A program made the position numbers and the translations under genes. Shown here in pieces: positions 1-8,198 of a DNA stretch of 25,176 nt; the stretch's first letter is position 1; each line of letters starts with the position of its first letter. The stretch comes from a virus: positions 1 through 25,176 of IMG/VR virus record IMGVR_UViG_3300047640_000006; one strand, given 5' to 3'. A model generated the notes under the pieces. The model was not told where the DNA came from. It saw only the letters and a program-made list of their open reading frames with translations, and searched no databases.

Positions 1-108
1 GGTGGAAACATTAGCGCCTGGTTGACCGTGTCAGCAATGAAGTTCTGGCCCATGCCTCGAACTTAAAACAGAACCTGCGGCCCACGCTGTAGGCTCCGTC
101 ACGAATCT

Positions 109-669
109 ATGTCCGACACACACCTAGAGATCGAAGCTCTCAGCGATGATGAGATCGACTACACGGACATCCCCAAACTGGCCGAGGACGTTGTATTGAT
201 GCCCACAAGCCTAGCAAAGATGAGGGCAGAATTTTTACACCACAAAAAAAGTAATGGTACAGCGCCCGCTGGGAGGACTCCTGGCGGCCCAGTCAAACCT
301 AGTACGACAACCCCTGCCAATAGCGTGTCCGGTTTCTCCGGCTCAGACGTACAGGAGGTTGAAGAAGGGAAGGAAACATTGATCCCTACTCCTAAGAAGG
401 GGGATCGTCCATCCCCCGGCGCTGTCCAGCCATCCGAGAAGGACGGCTCTGTGCATCACGAAGCAACCATAAGTATACCGCTGCAGAAAGATGAGGCCGA
501 GGATCAAGCCCATCTTGAATGGATGCGAGCGGCGGTCGCGGAAGCTGAGGCAATCCCTAAAAGCGAGTGGATCGAGGGTAGTGTAGCTTTTGCAAAAACA
601 AGAAAATACCTTAACGAGCTAATCAAACTGGACGCTGAGCACAAAAAGGAGACTAATGGCCAAATATAA
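109..669 (+). CDS. Hypothetical acidic protein, antitoxin-like N-terminus
   Basis: This 186-residue open frame is the only plausible plus-strand gene, and it converges on the minus-strand gene that ends at 698. The first in-frame ATG after an upstream stop (TAA at 64-66) is at 109; no clear Shine-Dalgarno is seen. The N-terminus carries SDDEIDYTDIPKL, which resembles the short acidic segment ending in DIPEL found in BrnA-type and related antitoxins. The middle (about residues 50-120) is Pro/Ser/Thr/Gly-rich and looks disordered. The C-terminus (about 135-180) is a charged helical segment containing WMRAAVAEAEAIPKSEWIEG. No toxin partner is visible: only 108 bases lie upstream. Antitoxin is a weak suggestion from one motif; an unrelated phage or host hypothetical protein is equally possible. 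Confidence 0.5.
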   Translation: MSDTHLEIEALSDDEIDYTDIPKLAEDVVLMPTSLAKMRAEFLHHKKSNGTAPAGRTPGGPVKPSTTTPANSVSGFSGSDVQEVEEGKETLIPTPKKGDRPSPGAVQPSEKDGSVHHEATISIPLQKDEAEDQAHLEWMRAAVAEAEAIPKSEWIEGSVAFAKTRKYLNELIKLDAEHKKETNGQI

Positions 670-697
670 GCTGTCGCCTCTAGGTTTTTGGCACACA

Positions 698-1426
698 CTA
701 CGTCTCCACAAATAGCGTGAATGGCAGATCCTTCAAGCCATGTCGGGCCAGGGGGAAATGACCATCCGGGAGAAGCCAGTTTGCTACCTCGATCACATAA
801 TCTCCATCTGTAGGTATCTCATTGCCGTCGGAGCCCGGCCACTCAAAAACCGAGAAAATGGAAAGGCAGCCACTTTCGGTGTATTTTTTCTTGGATGAAT
901 GAGTCTCTTTGCTGTACCCGATCTTGGTTACGGTCAGGCGGTTCGCCGCTTGGACTATCTCTTGGGGGCTCCAACTGCCTTGAGGCCGCCCCATTGCCGC
1001 ACACAATTCGTTCGCAGTAAATACTATTCGGTTTTTCCGATCATCTGCTCGGGCACATCCCTTGTCCAAGAGGGCCATAATTGCCCGAAACAGCTCACGA
1101 TCCACTAAACTTGGTGAGCCCTCACTTGAGGACACCTCAAGCGAGATTCGGACATGTTCCTCCATCGCGCCGAGCCATATCTCAGCCTTTCTCATCAATA
1201 TCTGGGCGGTAGTTGGGTCATAATTTGGGAACAGGGGTAGTGCCGCCCCTGCCTCCCCAAAAGGGGTAATGTTATATGCTTCATCGAGGGAGAGGGTGGG
1301 GCCTGGCTCGCGCTTGTGCATTAGTTTGTTTGCTCCTGGAGTTATCTTACGCAACTGGCTACGCCTGCCCCCTGATGTGGTAGAGAGGCTCCATGTGGGT
1401 GTTTCTTTCAGGCCGCCTTCGCCCAC
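698..1426 (-). CDS. Replication-initiator-like winged-helix protein
   Basis: A 242-residue protein. The segment from about residue 110 to 200 reads like the first winged-helix domain of plasmid/phage initiators of the TrfA/RepA type: a helical LFRAIMALLDKG segment, then RIVFTANELCAAMG, then a helix and strand ANRLTVTKIGY and a C-terminal strand LSIFSVFEW. The role inferred is DNA binding at an origin, but no iterons are seen nearby. The frame opens with GTG at 1426, overlapping the lysozyme stop by 19 bases and lacking a clear ribosome site. An ATG at 1321, with AGGAG 11 bases upstream, is an alternative start. The protein ends soon after what would be the start of a second winged helix, so it is shorter than typical initiators (about 280-380 residues). 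It could be truncated, or a regulator sharing only the fold. Confidence 0.55.
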   Translation of the reverse strand: MGEGGLKETPTWSLSTTSGGRRSQLRKITPGANKLMHKREPGPTLSLDEAYNITPFGEAGAALPLFPNYDPTTAQILMRKAEIWLGAMEEHVRISLEVSSSEGSPSLVDRELFRAIMALLDKGCARADDRKNRIVFTANELCAAMGRPQGSWSPQEIVQAANRLTVTKIGYSKETHSSKKKYTESGCLSIFSVFEWPGSDGNEIPTDGDYVIEVANWLLPDGHFPLARHGLKDLPFTLFVET

Positions 1427-1911
1427 GGTGGCAGAGCAGCATAGTTTTTACCAAGCTCATGCACATAGGCCGCTACCCCAGCCACCGGATTGAGCATGGG
1501 GTGCCCTGCATTCCAGCATTCGCCAATTCCAGCAATCGCCTGAGGCTGCCACTTACGCAAAAACGTATTGAGCCTTGCCACCGTTGCAAGCGCGCATTGA
1601 TGCAAATCGGTGAATGCTTCCGGTGTGAATCCCTCGGGAGCATTGCAAAACATCAGTTGCCACGGGCCATAAGAGCAGGCGGCAGCCTTCCCATATTTTG
1701 CCAGCAGCGGCTTCATCACTGGGCCATCCCCGTACGTTCCACCGACATCAAAAGCGGGCTCATGCCTGGGGGTGCAGTTGGTCCCATAGCTGCTCTCGTT
1801 GCCAGATAGAGCCCACAGCAATCTGGCTCCATCTATTCCTTTGGGCAAGGGTGCAAGCTTAGGTCCCATGTTCCCGCATTCGGCGATCATTTCCAACCGT
1901 GTAAATCCCAT
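1408..1911 (-). CDS. Lysozyme-like endolysin (lytic transglycosylase fold)
   Basis: A 167-residue peptidoglycan hydrolase of the lysozyme-like superfamily, probably the endolysin. Visible marks are SGNESSYG with the candidate catalytic glutamate at residue 39, ACSYGPWQLMF (the GPxQ motif of SLT/goose-type lysozymes) and GIGECWNAG, equivalent to the AYNxG motif. The role is cleavage of glycan strands at the end of infection. There is no signal peptide, so release would depend on the holin-like protein encoded just upstream. The ATG at 1911 is preceded by a strong AAGGAG that overlaps the stop of the holin-like gene, which supports the start and a coupled lysis cassette. Several cysteines are present; whether they form disulfides is unknown. 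Confidence 0.82.
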   Translation of the reverse strand: MGFTRLEMIAECGNMGPKLAPLPKGIDGARLLWALSGNESSYGTNCTPRHEPAFDVGGTYGDGPVMKPLLAKYGKAAACSYGPWQLMFCNAPEGFTPEAFTDLHQCALATVARLNTFLRKWQPQAIAGIGECWNAGHPMLNPVAGVAAYVHELGKNYAALPPWAKAA

Positions 1912-1922
1912 GCTCGATCTCC

Positions 1923-2216
1923 TTACTTAGTAAGTTGGACAAAGACCCAAGCCAGCACCGATACAACCCCAGACACTCCAGCCGCCGCACCAAGCTGCCA
2001 AAATCGAAACCGCTGCAAGCCTGCGATCGCTCGCTCCGCGATCGTCATTCTTCCAGGCTGCCCGTTACCACAAACATCATGGTCGTGAGCCTCCAGCGTG
2101 GCCAAGCGTTCCCCTGCCTCGGTCTTCCAGCCTGCAACTTCGGAGCGAAAGTCCTTCAGGTCGTCACGTAGCTCTTTTAGCTCGTCAAGGATGAGTTGTT
2201 CGATCGTTGCGGGCAT
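1923..2216 (-). CDS. XhlA-like holin / lysis-associated membrane protein
   Basis: A 97-residue protein starting at MPATIEQLILDEL. The open frame extends further upstream but would run inside the fibre gene; the ATG at 2216 directly follows the fibre stop (TAA at 2218-2220). Residues about 4-45 form a charged heptad-like amphipathic helix (LDELKELRDDLKDFRSEV), a likely coiled coil. The C-terminus has one clear transmembrane segment (about 73-94, FWQLGAAAGVSGVVSVLAWVFVQL region). This coiled-coil-plus-single-TM layout is that of the XhlA (hemolysin XhlA) family, which acts with holins and endolysins. With the lysozyme gene 12 bases downstream it makes a two-gene lysis cassette. It could be the holin itself or an accessory membrane protein; no second holin is seen. 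Confidence 0.72.
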   Translation of the reverse strand: MPATIEQLILDELKELRDDLKDFRSEVAGWKTEAGERLATLEAHDHDVCGNGQPGRMTIAERAIAGLQRFRFWQLGAAAGVSGVVSVLAWVFVQLTK

Positions 2217-2217
2217 C

Positions 2218-4203
2218 TTAGTAACCCCTACCTTGGTAGAGTTGTGCCATTTCAAATGAATTGCCGGTTGTTCCCGTGGCGTTTTGATACCAAATCGCGG
2301 TGTAGTAGTTTCCAAGCAGGGCCACCGACGGTGTGATAGGGCCGCCGCCAACAACAACGCCATCGATACCAAACGTAAGGGTTCCGGCGGTTTTGTTGTA
2401 AATCAAATCAAAAGTGTGGAAGTAACTATAATCAAAAGCCACACCGGTATCGATGACCTGGAGGTCGCTACCTCCGCTGGTCAGATGGATTTTGAAGTTT
2501 GTGTCGGTACCGTAGATAAATCGAAAACCATAGAAAGGGGCGTTACTGTTTTGCTGGTAAGTGGCGGAGTTTACGTTGCCACCCATCGCATAGACACGAG
2601 ACAGCAAACCGATATAAGTCAGGGTATTATATGAGGTAAACCTGAGCGTTGTACTGGCCGATGCCGTCGGCATCGGGGAAGCTGACCCAACGAAAGCAAG
2701 TTTGGTGTACAGGCCCACCGAAACCGTAGGGGAGGTGGTCATTGCGGGTCCGAAATAACTGACCCCGTAGGTTGTATCAACCCCTTGCGTTCCAGCAGTG
2801 GCTGGCTGGATGGTAAGCCCCTGCTGATCGTAGTAGGCAGTGGATGAGTTATTAGCGATCAGCCTCCGCCAGATCGGGTCGCGGGGAATCGTAGGTATGG
2901 CCGCCGATGAGCCAGATGCTCCCGTTGCCCCTTGTGGAATGCTTAGGTTGAGCGTCTGGGCGGGTGCTGTACCCGTGATCGTGGCCAGAGCATTTGACCC
3001 AGCCGCAAGCGTGGTTACTGTGCCGATTGCAAGCGTGTTGGCGGGGCCAGTTGCACCCGTAGTTCCTGTTGCGCCGGTCGCACCAGTTGTTCCCGTGGCC
3101 CCTGTAGCTCCGGTCGGGCCGGGCGTAGTGCTTGCAGCCCCCGTTGGTCCTGTTGGTCCGGTTAAGCCAATCGTACCTTGTGGGCCGGTGGCACCTGTAG
3201 GTCCCTGGGGACCAGTCGCACCTAGTAGGCCTTGTGGTCCGGTTGCACCCGTTGCACCCGCCACACCAGTTTGGCCAGTCAAGCCCTGCGCCCCCGTTGC
3301 GCCAGTTGCTCCGTTAGCGCCCGGTGCCCCTGGTAGGCCTTGGGGTCCAGTTGCGCCTGTTGCTCCCGTTGCTCCCGGCAATCCAATGGGACCTTGTGAT
3401 CCAGTCGCACCCGCTACACCCTGGGGTCCAGTTGGGCCTGTTTGGCCTGTTGCACCTATTGGACCAGTACCGCTATCCCCACCATTACCTGCGGGTCCAG
3501 TTGCTCCAGTCGGTCCTGGCACGGTACTCGCCACCCCAGTTAATCCTTGGATACCTTGTGGTCCAGTTGCACCGGTTGCACCAGGCACGCCCTGAGGTCC
3601 GGTAGCTCCAGCCACACCAGGGATACCTTGGGGGCCAGTTGCGCCAGTTGGACCGGTGGTGGCCGTCGGTTTGTCGAGCAGGTCATTGTAATTGCCGCTG
3701 GTTGCGATAGTTGCCAGTGCGGAAGCGTTAACCTTGGCGCTCAATACCTGCTCAAGGTCAGCTTGATCGGAGAGTAGCCCAGTGATCCCACCCCACAAGA
3801 CATTGAGCCCGGCGGAAGAACCATTGCCGACACAAAGGACACCCCAGTAAGTCGGGTTACTGTCAGGCTCAAGGTTCAAGGTGCCGTTTTTGACGCACAC
3901 ATAAGATGAGTTGTTGAAGGATACGCAATCGTAGGCGTTGTACCCGATGAGAGTAGAGTATGCCCCGCGCCAGTTCAAACCTTGAGGGGAGCCTGAGCCA
4001 GGGGCACCGTTGAGCCCGGCACTTCCCTGCGGTCCAACCGCACCCTCAGCAGCCAGCAGAGTCCAATTGGACGGGTTGTTGTTGGGGGGCACATCGGTGT
4101 TGGCCACAGCAGCTACATAGGAGGAGCCAAGCCATGCAACAGCATCACCCGCATCATAGATGTTGGTTTCGCTCCATAGGCCGGTCCAGTTCAAAGTTGG
4201 CAT
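2218..4203 (-). CDS. Collagen-like tail fibre with N-terminal CBM-like repeats and C-terminal lectin-like domain
   Basis: A 661-residue mosaic fibre. Residues about 1-55 and 75-130 are two copies of a motif resembling carbohydrate-binding family 5/12 modules (W..G.W, then Y..GD.V...GS.Y.A, then a terminal NPSNW or NPTYW). Residues about 135-180 have the [15 protein letters not shown]..K and NYNDLLDKP pattern common in phage tail proteins. Residues about 182-387 are Gly-X-Y collagen repeats (GATGPQG units), expected to form a trimeric rod. The C-terminal ~230 residues are a beta-rich, Ser/Thr/Asn/Tyr-rich domain reminiscent of concanavalin/LamG-type jelly rolls ([20 protein letters not shown]), probably the receptor-binding head. 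It follows the 1300-residue tail protein after a 55-base gap holding a perfect hairpin that covers the ribosome site. Receptor specificity cannot be told. Confidence 0.85.
   Translation of the reverse strand: MPTLNWTGLWSETNIYDAGDAVAWLGSSYVAAVANTDVPPNNNPSNWTLLAAEGAVGPQGSAGLNGAPGSGSPQGLNWRGAYSTLIGYNAYDCVSFNNSSYVCVKNGTLNLEPDSNPTYWGVLCVGNGSSAGLNVLWGGITGLLSDQADLEQVLSAKVNASALATIATSGNYNDLLDKPTATTGPTGATGPQGIPGVAGATGPQGVPGATGATGPQGIQGLTGVASTVPGPTGATGPAGNGGDSGTGPIGATGQTGPTGPQGVAGATGSQGPIGLPGATGATGATGPQGLPGAPGANGATGATGAQGLTGQTGVAGATGATGPQGLLGATGPQGPTGATGPQGTIGLTGPTGPTGAASTTPGPTGATGATGTTGATGATGTTGATGPANTLAIGTVTTLAAGSNALATITGTAPAQTLNLSIPQGATGASGSSAAIPTIPRDPIWRRLIANNSSTAYYDQQGLTIQPATAGTQGVDTTYGVSYFGPAMTTSPTVSVGLYTKLAFVGSASPMPTASASTTLRFTSYNTLTYIGLLSRVYAMGGNVNSATYQQNSNAPFYGFRFIYGTDTNFKIHLTSGGSDLQVIDTGVAFDYSYFHTFDLIYNKTAGTLTFGIDGVVVGGGPITPSVALLGNYYTAIWYQNATGTTGNSFEMAQLYQGRGY
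3043..3657 (-). repeat. Collagen Gly-X-Y coding repeat
   Basis: About 205 codons of degenerate 9-18 base repeats encode GATGPQG, GPTGATG and related triplets. The repeat makes the opposite strand look open, with long PVAPV-rich frames, which is an artefact. Such tracts are prone to length change by slippage, so copy number may vary between relatives. Short interruptions (for example [11 protein letters not shown] and [11 protein letters not shown]) break strict periodicity. Confidence 0.85.
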
Positions 4204-4206
4204 GGG

Positions 4207-4251
4207 TTACCCTACCTAGCGGTTAAAAATCTCAATCGCTAGGTAGGGTAA
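4207..4251 (-). promoter_or_regulatory. Perfect 15-bp hairpin covering the fibre gene Shine-Dalgarno
   Basis: The arms are 4207-4221 and 4237-4251, fully complementary over 15 bases, with a 15-base loop (4222-4236). On the transcribed minus strand the 3' arm contains AGGTAGGG, and its last GGG lies six bases before the fibre ATG at 4203. The ribosome site of the fibre gene is therefore inside the stem. No U-run follows on either strand, so a Rho-independent terminator is unlikely. A translational control element, an mRNA processing site or a protein-binding site are possible readings. Confidence 0.7.
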
Positions 4252-4258
4252 TCAAGGC

Positions 4259-7200
4259 TTATTCGAAGAAGATCATCCCTACCACCGCAGCCGTTGTTGT
4301 GCCACCCTCTACGCTTGTTGCCGCGAAACCAATCCCGGTGCTGAAGTTCATCAGGGCCAGGTTCGGCGATATGGTTACGTTCGCCGAGGGTGGGAGCGTG
4401 ACGCAAAATACGACCGGGGTTGTTCCCAACGTTGGTGCCGTGGCCGAATTGAAGAATTCGACATTGGCAATCGATGCCGAGCCATTCGTCAGTGTGAAAC
4501 CGTAAAGGTTACCCGAAGAAGCCTTGAGGCATATCCCAGCGCCATTGCTGTTAATGAAGCGAGACGATAACGCGGCACCAGCAGCGGCAGAGGGCAACGC
4601 AACATTGTTGACCGCCTGGACAGCGGTGCCTGTCGGTGCCGTACCAAGGGCCGAGATAGCCGCTGAGATAGCTGTGGTGCCGTCGGTTAGCTTAACCGGC
4701 TGAGTTACGCCCGAACCGTCCACCCGGAGGCCGCCCGAGGTGTTGAGGCTCAGGAGTCCATACTTTCCGGTGGTGTAGGTAGGTGCCGCCGTAGCCACCA
4801 TGCCCTGGGCGGCGGGAAGCAGGACGCCCGTTGTGTCGCACACCAGGGGCATAGTCCAGTAGTTCGTGCTCGTGCCGGTGGTAGTGTAGGCACCCATTGC
4901 CACAGTGCCCGTAACTGAGGCACCTGCAAGTTGACCTGGCGTGTACTGCGTTCCGCCGCTACTACTGCCGCTGATCACGGTCACCGGTAGAGGGTTTGTT
5001 GAGCTTACCCCAACCAAGTTTCCACTGCTGTTGAAGCCTGTGTATCCGGCGGACGTTGGGACAGTAGACCCGGTGGCTGCTGCTGCTGCATTGCTTGCTG
5101 CTCCATTGGTTACATTGACGTTCAGAGCACCACTTGTATTGGTCAAAGCGGTGCCGGTCGATTGCAAGTTCACCGATGGCGCATACGACCCGCCAGCAAT
5201 ACTAACCTTCAGGCTACCAAGCCCATCCGTTTGGAGCGCTGTGAGGTCACCTGTCGAGATACTTGGCGGAGTCGAATTGTACACACCGCCCACTTGCAGC
5301 ACGTGCGCGGGGGCTGCGGTGTTCTGCGCGGCATCCATGGCAGCACCCGTGGACCCGGTGATTTCCACTTGCCCCGTGCTCAAGGTGAGGGTCCCCGCTA
5401 CATTGAGGGCCCCGGTCGAGGAGGTGCTCAACGCCCTAACATCGGTTCCATCCCAACCCAGGGCTACAGTTCCTGTCGGGGTTGGAACTGCCGTTGCCGC
5501 TGCATACTGCATTCCAGCGCCGCTTTGCACAGCCACGGGGAGTGGCTGTGCAGAACTGACACCAACCAACATACCGTTCATGCCAAATCCGGTGTAGCTT
5601 GCGTCGCCAGGGACGGCGGTTTGTACGGGCCCCATGGCCGTGCTGGCGTTGGCAACGTTAACGTTAAGGTTGCCATTTGTGTCGGTCGTCAGAGCCTTGA
5701 CTGTATTATTGGCGTAGAGCCCCAAGGCAACCGTCCCCTCCACGCTGCCGGGATTCCCAATGGTGCTGTTTGAGATGTACTGCGTCCCCCCTTCGGGGTT
5801 CGTGACAGTAACAGCCCAAGGGCCACCGGACTGATTTATAGGCACGGAGTTAGCAATGTTCACCTGGAGATTGCCACTCGCATCGGTCTGGAGTGCGGTG
5901 AGGTTACCTGCGGTGATAGACGGGGCAATGCGGTTGTACACGCCCCCCACCTGCAGCATGTTTTGGGGTGGTGTGGTGTTCTGGCCGCCATCAAGGACCG
6001 CACCGGTTGAGCCCGTGATACTGGTTGTTCCTCCACCAGTTCCTGTGCCTCCTGAGATCACGTTAACGTTGAGGTTGCCCGATGCATCCGTAGCCAACGC
6101 CTTGAGAACACCACCATTCATCCCCATCGCCAGCGTTCCTGTAGCCGCAATCTTCAGCGCAACGATACAGGATTGGTACTTCATGAGGTTCACAAAGTTT
6201 TGGGTGATGGAAGTGCTTCCAGGAGTCGCCTGCACCGAATCAACGGTGGTGATGTAAGCTGCGTTCATCGTCGCGGTTGAGAAGCTCAAGCGTTGTGATC
6301 CACTGTTGGAGTTAAATCCAAACCCCTTCAGCAAGCCATTCGGGCCGTCCGAAAACCCCAACAGAAAGGTTCCATTCTGCCCGGTGTAAGTGGCAGCGGC
6401 ATGGGTGCTCGCATACTTAATGATGCCCGTGCTCGTGCTGTACGCGGTGATTTCCGATCCTGTTCCATTCAAAAATGCCGCGTTACCAGTCAGCCCCGCG
6501 AACTCGAATAAAGTGTGGACTGGGAGAGATGCAGCCGATGGGTACGGGGAAGAAAGGCAGATATACCCATTGCTCCCATCAAAGTAAACCTCATTGATGT
6601 TAACCACCGCATCCGGGATAACCCCCTGGCCCCACAGAATTGCAAACACCATATCCTCAGCGGCGGAGGTTGTGATCGTTGGCGTGGTTACCGATTGGAT
6701 TCCGCTGGTGGATGTGCCAGAGTTGGAGGATGTTGCGTCCAGTGGCGATACAGTTATTAGCCCTGAATACTCGTGCGCAACGATGTCGACCGAGGATGTG
6801 CCCGTGTTGATCGTGAACCCCAACTGCCCTTCAGCATCAACAGCATAGATAGGTGCGGTGAAAACCATGATGGGAGCTACGCCGGATGAGGGTACCACCT
6901 GGGTGTATGTGTTGCCCGCTGAATCGGTTACATAGGTTGGGCCAATCGGTAGTGATTCGCCCACGACGGCAAGTACGATCGTGTTCCCAATCTTGGATGG
7001 TTTCGGCAGAATGTAGGCCGCCGCAATCATATCATTGACCACTGATAGGTAGGAGCCTGAACCCCCTTGATAGTAAGTGCCAAGTGGCTTTTGCCCAACC
7101 ACGTACTGTGTGCTCGGCGTTGTATCAACAGGAGTACCCGAGGCATCCACCTGCATCGATCGCGTGAAGCTGACCTCATCGCCTAGTGCCGTGGTGAGGG

Positions 7201-8161
7201 CGTAGCTTACTGCGATGGTTCCGGTAAAAGCCTGAACCGTATAGATCCGAATATAGGGAAAACCAGCCAGGTTATACCGGGCAGCGCAAGTAGCAAGGCT
7301 GGTGGTGGTGTACTGGGTCATTTGATCCGGCGTGCTGGATAGCAGGGTGCCGGTTAGCGCGGTCCAATTTTGGCCGTCCGTCGATCCTTGTAGCTCAAAA
7401 ATGCCGCCGTAAGCAACACCCGTTGGCACAAAGTTCAGCACCAGGGTGCTCCACAAAAAGTTATCGTTGATGATGGACAACATCCCACCAGCCGTGGTGG
7501 GAATACTACCTACCCCGGTTGTGCCGGTTTGCTGGTCGTACACCGCGCCAACGGTGACCTCTAGGTTCTGATCGGAGGCGATACAAATAGGAATGGAGTT
7601 GGCCATCAGCTTTTGGCCCATCGTGAGGCTTTGGCCACTAACCTCGGTGATGTTGGCGGTTGCCGCTCCGGTGCTGTCGATGCCCAGCGTATTCGTACCG
7701 TTCCATAGTTTGACCGCTGAATCGTTGGCGACGGTCACCCGAGGAACACCTGCGCCTGATCCACCCGTGCCAGTCAAAGGAGCCGAGCCACCAATCATTT
7801 TGAGATTGGAATCAAGAGCACCAGAAGTAGAGGTCAGCGCATTGCCTGAGCCATCCTGATTTACTACAGTCGCGTGGAGCACCGCAGCAGTAGGCTGTGA
7901 TACCGTCACCGGATTGGTGATGCCCGTAACAGCGGCAACCGTCCCAATGTTCCAAGTCCCGGACTCCGTGACAGCCACAGTCCCACCAACCGAGGACACA
8001 GCGACCGTGCCGTTGACCGGCTGAGTCGTGGTGCCCGTTGGATCGGTCTTGACCGGGTGGGCGGGTGTGCCGAGTACATTGGTGCCGTCGGTGACTTCAA
8101 CCGGCCAGGCCGTTGCATTGCTACCAGGGGTCCCCTGGTTGATCGTTTCAAACACGCTCAT
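4259..8161 (-). CDS. Large repetitive tail fibre / tip-associated protein
   Basis: A 1300-residue protein rich in Gly, Ser, Thr, Asn, Ala and Val, with few charged residues. It is built of degenerate units with the signatures TDASGNLQVNI, VALGxxxxTVKAL and NPLPVxV, typical of beta-structured phage tail proteins. Two longer units each begin ITGSTGA with AQN/GQNT and LQVGGVYN following; copy 1 begins near 6020 and copy 2 near 5362. Residues about 340-640 interrupt the repeats with a different beta domain (QYVVGQKPLGTYYQGG through TYTGQNGTFLLGF). The start at 8161 has AGGAG eight bases upstream. It lies between the tail tip protein and the collagen-like fibre, so a virion side-fibre or tip-extension role is inferred. 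No enzymatic motif is seen. Confidence 0.75.
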   Translation of the reverse strand: MSVFETINQGTPGSNATAWPVEVTDGTNVLGTPAHPVKTDPTGTTTQPVNGTVAVSSVGGTVAVTESGTWNIGTVAAVTGITNPVTVSQPTAAVLHATVVNQDGSGNALTSTSGALDSNLKMIGGSAPLTGTGGSGAGVPRVTVANDSAVKLWNGTNTLGIDSTGAATANITEVSGQSLTMGQKLMANSIPICIASDQNLEVTVGAVYDQQTGTTGVGSIPTTAGGMLSIINDNFLWSTLVLNFVPTGVAYGGIFELQGSTDGQNWTALTGTLLSSTPDQMTQYTTTSLATCAARYNLAGFPYIRIYTVQAFTGTIAVSYALTTALGDEVSFTRSMQVDASGTPVDTTPSTQYVVGQKPLGTYYQGGSGSYLSVVNDMIAAAYILPKPSKIGNTIVLAVVGESLPIGPTYVTDSAGNTYTQVVPSSGVAPIMVFTAPIYAVDAEGQLGFTINTGTSSVDIVAHEYSGLITVSPLDATSSNSGTSTSGIQSVTTPTITTSAAEDMVFAILWGQGVIPDAVVNINEVYFDGSNGYICLSSPYPSAASLPVHTLFEFAGLTGNAAFLNGTGSEITAYSTSTGIIKYASTHAAATYTGQNGTFLLGFSDGPNGLLKGFGFNSNSGSQRLSFSTATMNAAYITTVDSVQATPGSTSITQNFVNLMKYQSCIVALKIAATGTLAMGMNGGVLKALATDASGNLNVNVISGGTGTGGGTTSITGSTGAVLDGGQNTTPPQNMLQVGGVYNRIAPSITAGNLTALQTDASGNLQVNIANSVPINQSGGPWAVTVTNPEGGTQYISNSTIGNPGSVEGTVALGLYANNTVKALTTDTNGNLNVNVANASTAMGPVQTAVPGDASYTGFGMNGMLVGVSSAQPLPVAVQSGAGMQYAAATAVPTPTGTVALGWDGTDVRALSTSSTGALNVAGTLTLSTGQVEITGSTGAAMDAAQNTAAPAHVLQVGGVYNSTPPSISTGDLTALQTDGLGSLKVSIAGGSYAPSVNLQSTGTALTNTSGALNVNVTNGAASNAAAAATGSTVPTSAGYTGFNSSGNLVGVSSTNPLPVTVISGSSSGGTQYTPGQLAGASVTGTVAMGAYTTTGTSTNYWTMPLVCDTTGVLLPAAQGMVATAAPTYTTGKYGLLSLNTSGGLRVDGSGVTQPVKLTDGTTAISAAISALGTAPTGTAVQAVNNVALPSAAAGAALSSRFINSNGAGICLKASSGNLYGFTLTNGSASIANVEFFNSATAPTLGTTPVVFCVTLPPSANVTISPNLALMNFSTGIGFAATSVEGGTTTAAVVGMIFFE
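4880..6020 (-). repeat. Two long degenerate repeat units inside the large tail protein
   Basis: Unit 1 (about 6020 to 5363) and unit 2 (about 5362 to 4880) share, in order, ITGSTGA...QNT, LQVGGVYN, ISTGDLTALQTD or ITAGNLTALQTD, YTGF...LVGVSS.xPLPV, and a TQY or MQY segment followed by GTVA(L/M)G. Boundaries are approximate because the units are diverged and contain smaller internal repeats of the TDxxGNLxVN type. Confidence 0.6.
5526..5552 (-). other. 11-bp perfect inverted repeat within a coding region
   Basis: The arms are 5526-5536 and 5542-5552 with a 5-base loop (5537-5541). It encodes the AQPLPVAVQ stretch of the large tail protein. The corresponding place in the second repeat unit (NPLPVTV) does not preserve it, so it is not required by the protein sequence family. 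Confidence 0.5.
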
Positions 8162-8198
8162 GTCGTTGCTCCTGCCTATATACCCAAAAGTCCGTTTG

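Noticed and set aside
1-53. Possible minus-strand gene start reading MGQNFIADTVNQALMFP
   Set aside because: Only 17 codons are visible before the window edge and the ribosome site is poorly spaced; the plus-strand reading of 1-66 (ending in TAA) is equally uninformative.
2658-2676. 8-bp inverted repeat with a 3-base loop in the fibre gene
   Set aside because: Short, within coding sequence (ASPMPTASA region), and explained by codon composition as easily as by function.
2840-3595. Long plus-strand open frame encoding [11 protein letters not shown] repeats
   Set aside because: It is the complement of the collagen Gly-X-Y repeat of the fibre gene; the repetitive codons keep the opposite strand free of stops.
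4941-5773. Plus-strand open frames opposite the large tail protein
   Set aside because: They lie wholly within a convincing minus-strand gene, show no family features, and have cysteine- and proline-heavy compositions typical of antisense readings.
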